32,437 bases of DNA, from positions 1-32,437 of the forward strand of contig DAOWHJ010000016.1 in NCBI GenBank assembly GCA_030641485.1. Direction: 5' to 3'. Both the position numbers and the translations under genes were made by a program. The notes under the pieces were generated by a model. It made no database searches. It was not told where the DNA came from and saw only the letters and a program-made list of their open reading frames with translations. Source of the DNA: Pseudomonadota bacterium. Its GTDB lineage: Bacteria; Desulfobacterota; Anaeroferrophillalia; Anaeroferrophillales; Tharpellaceae. Shown in pieces: positions 8,904 through 17,561 of this stretch (within the stretch, counting starts at the first letter, position 1; every line of letters begins with the position of its first letter).

Positions 8904-9902
8904 CTAACGCATGGCAAATAGGGCATAGAGGCTAAAAAAATAGACGCCAACGACTAAAAGGGAGTCGACGGGCCAGCGGCCGGCGAGTTTTCTTTGTGAA
9001 CCGTAAATTCCTGAGAAGAGATAGAGGCCGCTCATTAAGAGACCAATAGCTGCGATCAGACTCTGGCTTTTCGAGGCCACGGCAAAAATTGATGAGCGGA
9101 AAAAAACTAAGTCGGCTAAGGCCAAAATTGCTACATTAAACAGGTTGCTACCGAAAATATTCCCGGCCGCCATCGCAAAACTGCCGATTTTGACGGCGCT
9201 GAAGGTGACGACAATCTCGGGTAGTGAGGTTGCAATTGCGAGCAGACTGTTACCGACAAAGGTAGTGCCCCAGTCGGTAATCTCGGCGATATGTTCAGCG
9301 CAGGTGGCCAAGGCTATGGATGCAGCGACAATCACCCCGGCGTTGATCAAGAGAGCCCGTTTCAGGGTTTGCGGGACAACTTGGTGGCTCGGGGATTTGC
9401 CTGAATTGGTGCTGCAATCGACTTCTTGAGTGGTTTGAAATTTGTGGAGTTTCTGGAGGCCGATTATGTAGGCTATAGCAATAAAAATCGAGAAAAGGTC
9501 AAGGTGAAAAATGTGCCAGAAACCCTGGCTCGCAAGCCCCATTACTGCGAGGCTGATGATTATCAGTGAGAGGTAGGCGGTGAGTTGGTTTTCGCTGTTG
9601 AGGCGGTGCCGCTCCTGTTGGGCTCGCCGGGTAATGACCAAGTCGAGCAGGGCCAGAATTGCCAGGTTCGCGGCGTTGCTGCCGAATATATTGCCTAAAG
9701 CTAAGTTCGGAGCATTAACGAAGAGGGTTGCGCTGAGGGTGCTGACCAGCTCCGGTAGTGAAGTGACAAAACCTAAAAGGATAACCCCAATAAACCCCCG
9801 ACTCATCCCGGTTACCTCGGCCAATTCATCTCCGGCTTTGGTCAATTTATGTCCTGAGATAAGAACTGCAAGTGCCGCTAATAAGAAAATAATCCAGATC
9901 AT
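8904..9902 (-). CDS. Calcium/sodium antiporter family (CaCA, YrbG-like) membrane protein
   Basis: A 332-residue inner-membrane protein with about ten hydrophobic segments in two homologous halves. Each half carries an alpha-repeat: GFVTSLPELVSTLSA with ALGNIFGSNAANLAILAL (about 43-90), and AIATSLPEIVVTFSA with AAGNIFGSNLFNVAILAL (about 220-265). These are the Na_Ca_ex motifs whose acidic and polar residues bind the ions. A hydrophilic loop (ITRRAQQERHRLNSE and TQEVDCSTNSGKSPS) lies between segments. CaCA proteins exchange Ca2+ for Na+ or H+; the ion here is not known. It is the first gene of a probable two-gene transcript with the aldehyde oxidoreductase; a functional tie is not obvious. Confidence 0.87.
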   Translation of the reverse strand: MIWIIFLLAALAVLISGHKLTKAGDELAEVTGMSRGFIGVILLGFVTSLPELVSTLSATLFVNAPNLALGNIFGSNAANLAILALLDLVITRRAQQERHRLNSENQLTAYLSLIIISLAVMGLASQGFWHIFHLDLFSIFIAIAYIIGLQKLHKFQTTQEVDCSTNSGKSPSHQVVPQTLKRALLINAGVIVAASIALATCAEHIAEITDWGTTFVGNSLLAIATSLPEIVVTFSAVKIGSFAMAAGNIFGSNLFNVAILALADLVFFRSSIFAVASKSQSLIAAIGLLMSGLYLFSGIYGSQRKLAGRWPVDSLLVVGVYFFSLYALFAMR

Positions 9903-9987
9903 AAGGGTTGTTTTAGCCTGTTCAGTGGGTGGTTGAAAATTGGGCGATTATATAATGCCCAGCCTTGAACCACCAGTTTGTAAGGTT

Positions 9988-10030
9988 AAAAAAAGCCCGG
10001 TAACTGCTTTGGGCAACTACCGGGCTTTTT
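9988..10030 (-). terminator. Rho-independent terminator of rpsA
   Basis: AAAAAGCCCGGTA pairs with TACCGGGCTTTTTTT around a 15-base loop, with clean A and T tracts on the two sides. It is placed 50 bp after the rpsA stop and may also block read-through from the opposite side. Confidence 0.9.
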
Positions 10031-10079
10031 AAGAAACAATTAAGCTTAGTTTTGAGGGTGCAACGTGGCGGCGGCGAAG

Positions 10080-12041
10080 TTATTCGCTGGCGCTCTCCTC
10101 TTCCTCACTAGCACTGTTCTCTTCACTGGCCACTGCTTCCGGGGCATCATCTTCCGGGGCATCATCGGCAACAGTTTCGGTGGCTGTGTCAGCAGCAACG
10201 CTTTCCTCAGCTTCCGTACTGTCTCCACTGTCATCTTTCTGACCGTCAGTCGCTTGTTGCAGTAGTTCACCAAAAGAGACCTTGCCCTTCTGGAAGCTAT
10301 CGGTGATGTACTCACCGCTCTCCATCTTCTCTTTCTCTTCAGTAAAGGCTTTGATGCTTAAGCCAATCTTACGGTCGTCATTGTTGATATTTAAGACCTT
10401 GGCAGTTACCTGGTCGCCAACCTTGAGGATGTCTTCGGTTTTCTTATCTTTGTCAGAGGTGATCTCCGAGATATGGACCAAACCTTCAACACCATCTTCA
10501 AGTTCAACAAATGCGCCAAAGTCGGTGATGTTGGTTACGGTTCCGGTTACCTGGTCGTTAACCAGCAGTTTGCCGCTGATATTCTTCCAAGGGTCCTCGT
10601 TGAGTTGTTTGATGCCGAGAGAGAAACGTTGGTTAGCGGTATCAAGGTTCAAGACCACCGCTTGAATAGTTTCGCCCTTTTTGTAGATTTCGCCCGGATG
10701 TTTGAGGCGCTTACTCCAAGAGATGTCAGAGATATGGACCAAGCCATCAATATCATTTTCGATACCGACAAAGAGACCAAAATCGGTGATGTTTTTGATC
10801 TCACCCTCAATTTTGGTGCCAACCGGGTACTTGTCAATCAAGTTATCCCAAGGATTGGGCTCTACCTGTTTCATGCCGAGAGAGATGCGGCGTTTTTCCG
10901 GGTCGATACTTAAGACCACAGCATCAATGCTGTCGCCAACATTGACAATCTGGGTCGGATGTTTGATCTTCTTGGTCCAAGACATTTCAGAAACGTGAAC
11001 CAGGCTCTCGATTCCCTCTTCAATTTCAACAAAGGCACCGTAATCTTTTATGCTGATGACTTTACCCGCGACCTTGGTACCTACCGGATAATTGGTATCG
11101 GCATTAGTCCAAGGATCCTCTTTCAGTTGTTTAATGCCCAGAGAAACCCTTTGGCGTTCAGCATCGTACTTGATGATTTTTACATCAATGGTTTCGCCAA
11201 CATTAATGCGCTCGCTTGGGTGGTTGACTCGACCCCAAGAAATGTCAGTAATATGGAGAAGTCCGTCCAGTCCACCAAGGTCGATGAAGGCACCATAATC
11301 GGTGATATTTTTAACAACGCCCTCGATTGTTGCACCTTCCTGAAGCTTATCGAGAAGCTGATCTTTCATCTTCTCACGGACCTCTTCGAGAACTACTCGG
11401 CGCGAGATAACAACATTGTTGCGTTTCTGGTTATGTTTAAGAATCCGGAATTCATAGCGCTCGCCAATGAGTTTGTCGAGGTTGCGAACCGGTTTAAGGT
11501 CAATCTGGGAGCCCGGCAGAAATGCGGCAACTCCGATATCGACCGAGAGACCACCCTTAACCTTGCTTGTGACCACCCCTTCGATAGTTTCGTCTTCATC
11601 GGCAATCCTTTTAATCTCTTCCCAAACCTTCATTCTTTCGGCTTTGGTGCGAGAGAGCTGGATGTTGCCGTGATCATCCTCGTAGCGTTCGAGGAATACA
11701 TCAACTACATCACCTTCGGCAATAGTGCACTCGCCATTGGCATCACGGAACTGATTGAGTGGGATATGTCCTTCTGATTTATAGCCGATATCAACAACTA
11801 CGTCGTTGTCACTAACTAAAACCACGGTTCCGCTAACCAGGCTACCGACCTTGATCTCTTTGCCTTGTACGCTCTCTTCGAACATGGCGGCAAAGTCATC
11901 ATCGCCGAAATCCTCTTCATTTTCATCGAAACCATCTGCGTCAGAATCGTCGTTCATCCGCTCAATACCTTCGCCCATTAACGCCGCCATTGACGGGTCT
12001 TCCTGTTCTGTGTTGTTGTTGGTGATGTTGTCTTCTGTCAT
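10080..12041 (-). CDS. rpsA: 30S ribosomal protein S1
   Basis: A 653-residue protein with six S1/OB-fold RNA-binding domains, the number found in E. coli S1 (557 residues). Their beta-strand cores are visible in order: GTVVLVSDNDVVVDIGYKSE, GVVTSKVKGGLSVDIGVAAF, GVVKNITDYGAFIDLGGLDG, GKVISIKDYGAFVEIEEGIE, GEIKNITDFGLFVGIENDID and GTVTNITDFGAFVELEDGVE. Domains 3-6 carry the ribosome-type VHISDISW or VHVSEMSW ending. S1 helps the 30S subunit bind and unfold mRNA leaders. The extra length is acidic: the first about 55 residues are rich in Asp/Glu, and the last about 55 are a low-complexity Asp/Glu/Ser/Ala tail. The ATG lacks a close Shine-Dalgarno; a GGGGG run lies about 15 bases or more upstream in an A/T-rich leader, as in the self-regulated E. 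coli rpsA. Confidence 0.95.
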   Translation of the reverse strand: MTEDNITNNNTEQEDPSMAALMGEGIERMNDDSDADGFDENEEDFGDDDFAAMFEESVQGKEIKVGSLVSGTVVLVSDNDVVVDIGYKSEGHIPLNQFRDANGECTIAEGDVVDVFLERYEDDHGNIQLSRTKAERMKVWEEIKRIADEDETIEGVVTSKVKGGLSVDIGVAAFLPGSQIDLKPVRNLDKLIGERYEFRILKHNQKRNNVVISRRVVLEEVREKMKDQLLDKLQEGATIEGVVKNITDYGAFIDLGGLDGLLHITDISWGRVNHPSERINVGETIDVKIIKYDAERQRVSLGIKQLKEDPWTNADTNYPVGTKVAGKVISIKDYGAFVEIEEGIESLVHVSEMSWTKKIKHPTQIVNVGDSIDAVVLSIDPEKRRISLGMKQVEPNPWDNLIDKYPVGTKIEGEIKNITDFGLFVGIENDIDGLVHISDISWSKRLKHPGEIYKKGETIQAVVLNLDTANQRFSLGIKQLNEDPWKNISGKLLVNDQVTGTVTNITDFGAFVELEDGVEGLVHISEITSDKDKKTEDILKVGDQVTAKVLNINNDDRKIGLSIKAFTEEKEKMESGEYITDSFQKGKVSFGELLQQATDGQKDDSGDSTEAEESVAADTATETVADDAPEDDAPEAVASEENSASEEEESASE

Positions 12042-12264
12042 TGCTTTAAAATTTAACCCCCTGTTAAAGGTTGTCGGTCAAAATTGGCGCATATTTTCAA
12101 GTGCGCCTGACCATAACGATGAGTTGGGAGCCGGGGAATGCGGCATTTCCTCAACCCAAGTCTTTTGTGCATTATTGCACTATAACCTGCAAACTCTGCA
12201 AGTTCATATACGAGTCGCGCCATGTACCATAGGTCTTGGGTAATTGCAATTAAAATTCTTGTCG

Positions 12265-12294
12265 TTGACTTTTATTGACTAAAGTGCGTATAGA
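12265..12294 (+). promoter_or_regulatory. Sigma70-like promoter for the TPR lipoprotein gene
   Basis: TTGACT at 12265-12270, an 18-bp spacer, then TATAGA (continuing AAT) at 12289-12294. This predicts a leader of about 145 nt that would include the palindrome at 12368. Confidence 0.5.
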
Positions 12295-12367
12295 ATACAG
12301 GTTAGCTAGCACGATTATATAATTTTGCGCGTTGATTTTGTGATAACCTTGATGAATTCTTGTGAAA

Positions 12368-12387
12368 ATATCGAAATATTTCGATAT
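12368..12387. repeat. Perfect 20-bp palindrome, candidate operator
   Basis: ATATCGAAATATTTCGATAT reads the same on both strands over all 20 bases. It sits about 75 bp downstream of the predicted start of transcription and 58 bp before the lipoprotein ATG. No T-run follows, so it is not a terminator. A binding site for a dimeric regulator or an RNA hairpin in the leader are the two readings. Confidence 0.6.
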
Positions 12388-12445
12388 ACCCCACTATTAA
12401 AGAAACATTCATCCATCTTATATTAAATGAAAAGGAGAGGGTTCT

Positions 12446-14650
12446 ATGCTTCGTCTGGCGAAACTATCTTTGGTTTTGGGCGCAATTGGATTGCTGTTGT
12501 CACTTTTTGCCTGTGGCGGCGGTCCGGAAGAGAAGCGGGATAAATTCTTCAAGAAGGGGACTGTTCTCTATGAGCAGGGGGATTATGTCAAAGCCGGCCT
12601 GGAGTTCAAAAATGCACTTCAGGTTGATCCGAAATTTGCTCAAGGCTACTACTATCTGGGAATGTGTTCATTTCAGCAGAAAGAGTTTAAAAAGGCTTAT
12701 GGAGCCTTTAATAAGGCTTTAGAGCTTGATCCCACTTTAGTTTTAGCGCAGGTGATGCACGGGCGCTTGCTGATGATGGGTGGTGAGAGTGAAAAAGCCC
12801 TGGCGGAAGCCGATAAAATATTGGCTGTAGATGCTCTAAATCAGGGTGCGAGCTTGTTGCGGGGGGCCAGCTTGGCGGCTTTGGGTCAGGAAGAAGAAGC
12901 TGTTTTAGTGTTGGAAAAACTGCTTGTTGATGGAAATAAAGAGGCTGACCTTTTTATCCTGTTGGCGAACCTGCGTCTCAACTCTAAGGATATTTCTGGA
13001 GCCCAGGGCTATCTTGAGCAGTTACTTGAAAATGATAGTGAGCATAGGGCCGGACGCCTGCTCCTCGCAGCGGTTCTGGAACGGCAGAAAAAGCTTGATG
13101 AGGCCGAAGTTCAGCTTAACTTGTTAATTTCACAACAGGAGCCTGACAAGCAAGCTGAAGCCAAACTTCTACTGGTCAAGTTTTATATTCGCAATGAGCG
13201 TTTCGCCGCCGCCGAGAAGGAGCTTGTGGCGATGGCTCAGGCTCAACCCGAGGAAGAGCGTTTTCGGGTACTTCTGATTCGTTTTTATGCGGAACAGAAA
13301 AATGAGGAAAAATCACTTGCGGTTTTGGAGCAAGGGCTTAAAGATCTGCCTGAATCCTTGGTCCTGACCGAGATGATGGCCAAGTATCTTATGAGTAAGG
13401 AGAAGGTTGACGACGCTAAAGTGCTGCTTGCTGGCTACTCTGAGCGGTTGAAGACCGGACCTCAGTTTTTGCGGGCCCAGTTATTGTTAGCGCAGATTGC
13501 GGTGCAGCAGCAGCAGTATGATGAGGCTTTAGTGTTGGTTGATGTTGTTCTGGCTGAAAATAACAGTGATTTGAGTGCTCGGATCTTGAAAGGTGATCTC
13601 CTCTTGCAGCGGAGTGATTTTGATGGTGCGATTGCGGAGTATCGGGCCACACTTAAGGACGTGCCGCAAAATGTGCCGGTTATGTTTAGTCTGGCCAAGG
13701 CTCATCTCGGCAACCAGGAGTCAAGTCTTGGCCGAGAACTGCTCCAGAAAGCTTTCGATCTTGATGCGCGTATCGCCCCAATGGCGATCCTGCTTTCCCG
13801 GGTCTATCAGCAGGAGGGCCGGTTTGCTAACGCTTTGGAGACGGCTGAAAAAGGTCTGCAGCAGAACCCGAATAACCCCGAATTATTAGAGCTGACGACC
13901 AGATTAATGGTGCGCCGTGGTCGTTCTGCCGATGCCCTTGAACTTGTGCGGCAATACCTGGCTAAATCTCCTGATGATTCGCGCCTTAACGTGTTGTTAG
14001 CCCAAATTCAGGTTTCGATGCGGGATTTTCCTCCGGCTCGTGAACGTTTGTTGAAAGAGCTCGCTGTTGATGCTGATAATCGGGCCGCACTTTTTACTCT
14101 GGTACGTTTGGAACTTCTCAAAGGTTCACCCCAGGAGGCTCTGGCTCGGGGGCGCGAGCTTCGCGACAAAGATCCTGAAAATCTGATTTATGCCCTGCTG
14201 TTGGCTAATCTCTACGAACAGACCGGTGGTTTTGCTGAGGCGGCTAAAATTTACGAGGAGGTCTTGGGCAAAAAGCCAAATTCATTGGTCGCGGCCAACA
14301 ATTTGGCTTACTACTATGCAGAACATCAACCAACGGCTGAGAATATCACCCGGGCTCAGGAACTTTTAGAGCCCTACCTTGAGAAGTTTAAGGATGAGCC
14401 GGTTTTAATGGATACCGCAGCTTGGGTCTACTATCGGGCCGGTGAAAATGAGAAGGCCCTAAGTCTGTTGAGTGGGGTGGCTGAGAAGATCAAAGAGGTT
14501 CCAGAGGCACTTTATCATCTGGGGATGATTAACAAAGCGGCCGGTAATCTGGATGCGGCAATTGGTTATCTTCAAGCATCCCTTGATGGCAATGAGTTTG
14601 CCGCCAAAAAGGCAGCTGTGGCTGCTCTTAAGGAGTTACAGTCTCAGTAG
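12446..14650 (+). CDS. TPR-repeat lipoprotein (PrsT-like)
   Basis: A 734-residue exported lipoprotein made almost entirely of tetratricopeptide repeats. The signal peptide has a hydrophobic core ending in the lipobox LFAC with Cys at 23; the next residue is Gly, which in E. coli sorting would favour the outer membrane. After it come about 18-20 TPR-like helical hairpins, from YEQGDYVKAGLEFKNALQVD to ALYHLGMINKAAGNLDAAIG. Overall layout recalls the TPR lipoproteins called PrsT that accompany exopolysaccharide/PEP-CTERM systems, but none of those genes is in the window, so this is only a likeness. AAGGAG lies ten bases before the ATG. The gene has its own promoter and terminator, so it seems monocistronic; likely a scaffold in the periplasm or on the outer membrane. 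Confidence 0.85.
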   Translation: MLRLAKLSLVLGAIGLLLSLFACGGGPEEKRDKFFKKGTVLYEQGDYVKAGLEFKNALQVDPKFAQGYYYLGMCSFQQKEFKKAYGAFNKALELDPTLVLAQVMHGRLLMMGGESEKALAEADKILAVDALNQGASLLRGASLAALGQEEEAVLVLEKLLVDGNKEADLFILLANLRLNSKDISGAQGYLEQLLENDSEHRAGRLLLAAVLERQKKLDEAEVQLNLLISQQEPDKQAEAKLLLVKFYIRNERFAAAEKELVAMAQAQPEEERFRVLLIRFYAEQKNEEKSLAVLEQGLKDLPESLVLTEMMAKYLMSKEKVDDAKVLLAGYSERLKTGPQFLRAQLLLAQIAVQQQQYDEALVLVDVVLAENNSDLSARILKGDLLLQRSDFDGAIAEYRATLKDVPQNVPVMFSLAKAHLGNQESSLGRELLQKAFDLDARIAPMAILLSRVYQQEGRFANALETAEKGLQQNPNNPELLELTTRLMVRRGRSADALELVRQYLAKSPDDSRLNVLLAQIQVSMRDFPPARERLLKELAVDADNRAALFTLVRLELLKGSPQEALARGRELRDKDPENLIYALLLANLYEQTGGFAEAAKIYEEVLGKKPNSLVAANNLAYYYAEHQPTAENITRAQELLEPYLEKFKDEPVLMDTAAWVYYRAGENEKALSLLSGVAEKIKEVPEALYHLGMINKAAGNLDAAIGYLQASLDGNEFAAKKAAVAALKELQSQ

Positions 14651-14671
14651 CTTTTTACTTAGTCATCTCGT

Positions 14672-14692
14672 GACTCTTTACGAAGGCATCAA
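14672..14692. repeat. Copy of half of the palindromic repeat at 3391-3433
   Basis: GACTCTTTACGAAGGCATCA(A) matches 18 of 21 bases of GACTTTTTACGACGCCATCA(A) at 3413-3433. It lies just after the lipoprotein stop. A 13-base part, TTACGAAGGCATC, is repeated exactly at 28221-28233. Confidence 0.45.
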
Positions 14693-14702
14693 ATATTTCA
14701 TC

Positions 14703-14755
14703 AAGCCACAGAGCCCGTCTGATTTGTGTACTATCGGTAGGCTCTGTGGCTTTTT
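14703..14755 (+). terminator. Terminator of the TPR lipoprotein gene
   Basis: AAGCCACAGAGCC pairs perfectly with GGCTCTGTGGCTT across a loop of about 24 bases, followed by TTT. The long loop is unusual; the stem and T-run are clear. On the other strand the T-run is too short to be a strong signal for pepN. Confidence 0.8.
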
Positions 14756-14809
14756 ATGTTCATCTCTTTCCTTTTTGTCCTCACCTGTCCACTGAAACTA
14801 CTTACGTTT

Positions 14810-17476
14810 TCACTCTGATTGCAGACTCCGGCCTATTATTTCTCCAAGGTCTTTCGAGATTTTTGAGTTTTTGCTTAACCTTTGCAGCTCTTTTCGCATC
14901 TCTAAGTTGTAAGGTGATGCGAAGCGTTGCCAGCGGCTTAGATGGTTGGCCAAACGGGCGGCAAGTTGGGGGTTGGTTTGATCCAGAGTGGTAATTTCAC
15001 GGCCGAGAAGCCGATAGCCGGAGCCATCGCTCTGGTGAAAAGCTGATTGGTTGGCCAGGGCAAAAGTTGTCAGTAGAGCTCGAACTCGGTTGGGGTTGGT
15101 GCGCATGAAAGTTGGGTGTTGAAGCAGCTTTTCGACTCGACTACAGGTGTCAGGGTGTTGGACCAGCGCCTGTAAAGCAAACCAGCGGTCCAGCAGCAGC
15201 GGGGTTGTTGCACTCTTGCGGTAGAAGTCGTTAAGCTCTGGCAGTTCTTCTAAAGGAGTCATCTCGAGCAGGCCGGAGAGCGCCGCGAGACGATTAGTTA
15301 GATTGTCGGTGGCTTTATATTGCTGTTGGCAAAGGCTAATGGCGGGGCCATCCGGGCCTAAGGCGGTCAGGTAATCCAAAGCGATATTTTGCAGTCGTCG
15401 CTGGGCCATGTCTTCGGGTCGCGGTCGATAAGGGCCTGAAATTTGCGATTTTAGGTAGAGATTTTCGAGCTCATTTCGCCACTCTTGTGCCAGAGCTGCT
15501 TTTAAGTTTTTTCGTGCTCTAAATATCTTTTGGGGGTCAATCTCTGCGAGTTGTTCGCCAATATAAATTTCCCCCGGCAGGGTCAGAAGCTCAGCCACAC
15601 CATCGGCGGCATCTGCTGGCCACGTTTTAGAGATGATAACGCCGAAGGTTTTGGAGAAGAGGGATTGTACTTTAGTTGGCGAGGCTTCGGGTTTGTCGAT
15701 GAGGTCGATAATTTCAATTAAGGCTAGTTTTTGGCCCGCTTCCCAGCGGCTGAAAGCGTCGTCATCGCCGACCGCGAGAGCAGCGAGATCATCTTTTTGG
15801 TAGTTACACTTTAATTTGACAGGTGCTGAGAACCCGCGCAGCAGGGAGAGGGTTGGTTGCTCGGTTATCCCCTGAAAACGAAAAATTTCAGTCCTTTTTT
15901 TGATCTCAAGAACGCGACTACCATCTAGAGTGGGGCCAGTTTTAGCGGTATTCTTCAGTTTTAAATCGAGTTTCCTGCCCTTTTTATCGAGTAGGGCAAT
16001 TGTCAAGGGCAGGTGCAGGGGGAGTTTTTGTTGCTTATCTGAAGTTGTTGGGTAACCTTGGCTGATGTTTAAGATAAACTCATTGGTTGCCGACTGCCAT
16101 TTCTGCTCAGCGACCAATTCAGGGGTGCCTGATTGATCGTACCAGCGCTTAAACTGTTCAAGGTCAAAATTATTGGCATCGCTCATTGCAGCAAGTAGGT
16201 CTTCAATGGTTACCGCTTCCCCGTCATGGCGGGTAAAATAGAGCTCCATCCCCTCTTTGAAACCTTTGCTCCCGAGCAAAACCCACAACATACGAATGAT
16301 TTCAGCACCCTTCTCGTAGATTGTAGTCGTGTAGAAGTTGTTGATTTCAACATATTCTTTAGGTTGGACCGGATGGGAGAGTGGCCCCGCATCTTCAGGG
16401 AATTGAAAATTTCGCAGGCGTCGGACATTGCGAATTCGGCCACCGCCTCCGGGATAGGCGTAGGCTCCATACTGCTGATCGCGAAAAACGGTTAAGCCCT
16501 CTTTCAGGCTTAATTGAAACCAGTCGCGACAGGTTATCCGGTTACCGGTCCAGTTGTGTAAATATTCGTGGGCGATGACCCCCTCGATCGCTTCGTAGTC
16601 ACTGTCACTGGCACTGTCGGGTTGAGCGAGAACATATTTTGAGTTGAAGATATTAAGTCCCTTGTTCTCCATCGCCCCGAAATTAAAGTCATCAACAGCA
16701 ACTATCTGGTAGAGGTTGAGATCATATTCACGGCCATACTCGACTTCGTCCCAACGCATCGCTTTTTTCAGGGCATTGATGGCGTGGCCACACTTTTTTT
16801 GGTTCTGCTCTTCAATGTGAAAATGGATCGCAATTTCGCGGCCGGAGGCGGTGGTGAAGCTATCTTTCAAGGTTACCAACTGGCCCGCAACCAAGGCAAA
16901 GAGGTAAGCCGGTTTTTTGAATGGGTCTTCCCAAACCGCAAAGTGACGGTTGTTAGAGAGCGAGCCCTGTTCAACCAGATTACCATTGCTTAATAGGGTC
17001 GGGAATCTGCTCTGATCAGCTTCAATCCGGGTTCTAAAGCTGGTCAGCACATCTGGTCGATCAAGAAAATAGGTGATGCAACTGAAGCCGTGGGGTTCGC
17101 ACTGGCTGCAAAATATTGCCCCTGAGGCATAAAGACCTTCGAGGCTGGTGTTTTTGCTCGGATCAATTCCGGTGACAATTTCCAAAACAAATTCTTGAGG
17201 CAGTCCATTGATGGTCAAAGACCCGGTCTTAACCTCATATTGGTCGGGGCTGAGAATCTTGTCGTCTAGGGTAACTTTAATGAGTTTCAATTGTCGCCCA
17301 TCAAGCCGCAACGGCGGTACTGAGGTTGCTTTTAGGGCGCGCCGTACTCGCATTTTATTGGTAACAATTGTTTGTTCCTTTTGGAGGTCAAAATTAAGTT
17401 CGACCGACTCAATTGAAAATAGCGGAGCTCGATAGTCTTTAAGATATATGGTTTTTGCAGCTGAATTGGTTGTCAT
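14810..17476 (-). CDS. pepN: Aminopeptidase N (M1 family, E. coli PepN type)
   Basis: An 888-residue zinc metallopeptidase (E. coli PepN has 870) that removes N-terminal residues from peptides in the cytoplasm. The exopeptidase motif FGAMENKGLN is at about 264-268, and the zinc site HEYLHNWTGNRIT at about 300-304 is followed by the Glu ligand in SLKEGLTVFRDQ about 18 residues later, as in gluzincins. The N-terminal beta domain (YLKDYRAPLFSIESVELNFD), the PGGGGRIRNVRRLRNFQFPE segment and the C-terminal helical domain with RPEDMAQRRLQNIALDYL all match the bacterial PepN subgroup. No signal peptide is visible. It is the last gene of the yqeY-mutS2-priA-gloB-pepN run, 85 bp after gloB, and could have a promoter of its own in that gap. 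Confidence 0.95.
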   Translation of the reverse strand: MTTNSAAKTIYLKDYRAPLFSIESVELNFDLQKEQTIVTNKMRVRRALKATSVPPLRLDGRQLKLIKVTLDDKILSPDQYEVKTGSLTINGLPQEFVLEIVTGIDPSKNTSLEGLYASGAIFCSQCEPHGFSCITYFLDRPDVLTSFRTRIEADQSRFPTLLSNGNLVEQGSLSNNRHFAVWEDPFKKPAYLFALVAGQLVTLKDSFTTASGREIAIHFHIEEQNQKKCGHAINALKKAMRWDEVEYGREYDLNLYQIVAVDDFNFGAMENKGLNIFNSKYVLAQPDSASDSDYEAIEGVIAHEYLHNWTGNRITCRDWFQLSLKEGLTVFRDQQYGAYAYPGGGGRIRNVRRLRNFQFPEDAGPLSHPVQPKEYVEINNFYTTTIYEKGAEIIRMLWVLLGSKGFKEGMELYFTRHDGEAVTIEDLLAAMSDANNFDLEQFKRWYDQSGTPELVAEQKWQSATNEFILNISQGYPTTSDKQQKLPLHLPLTIALLDKKGRKLDLKLKNTAKTGPTLDGSRVLEIKKRTEIFRFQGITEQPTLSLLRGFSAPVKLKCNYQKDDLAALAVGDDDAFSRWEAGQKLALIEIIDLIDKPEASPTKVQSLFSKTFGVIISKTWPADAADGVAELLTLPGEIYIGEQLAEIDPQKIFRARKNLKAALAQEWRNELENLYLKSQISGPYRPRPEDMAQRRLQNIALDYLTALGPDGPAISLCQQQYKATDNLTNRLAALSGLLEMTPLEELPELNDFYRKSATTPLLLDRWFALQALVQHPDTCSRVEKLLQHPTFMRTNPNRVRALLTTFALANQSAFHQSDGSGYRLLGREITTLDQTNPQLAARLANHLSRWQRFASPYNLEMRKELQRLSKNSKISKDLGEIIGRSLQSE

Positions 17477-17561
17477 ATTTTATGCTAGTCCATTAAAATT
17501 GATGTTTACGGAAAACAGGGCAAGCCTGCTCTCTACTCTACCCGATTTACCGATTTACGTG

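Larger units (their letters stand above)
12042..12445. other. 404-bp divergent control region, rpsA / TPR lipoprotein
   Basis: No gene is seen here. It holds the AT-rich rpsA leader, a small hairpin (GTGCA-TTAT-TGCAC, 12167-12180), a sigma70-like promoter for the lipoprotein gene (12265-12294), a perfect 20-bp palindrome (12368-12387) and the ribosome binding site AAGGAG before 12446. The rpsA promoter could not be placed with confidence; TTGCAG near 12200 followed by AATAAT-like sequence is only a weak candidate. Confidence 0.6.

Noticed and set aside
10959..11777. A 272-codon plus-strand open frame
   Set aside because: It is wholly antisense to rpsA, has no recognisable domain and follows from the regular codon pattern of the S1 repeats.
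12446..14650. Naming the lipoprotein prsT
   Set aside because: Only the TPR-plus-lipobox layout supports it; no exosortase, PEP-CTERM or exopolysaccharide genes are present.
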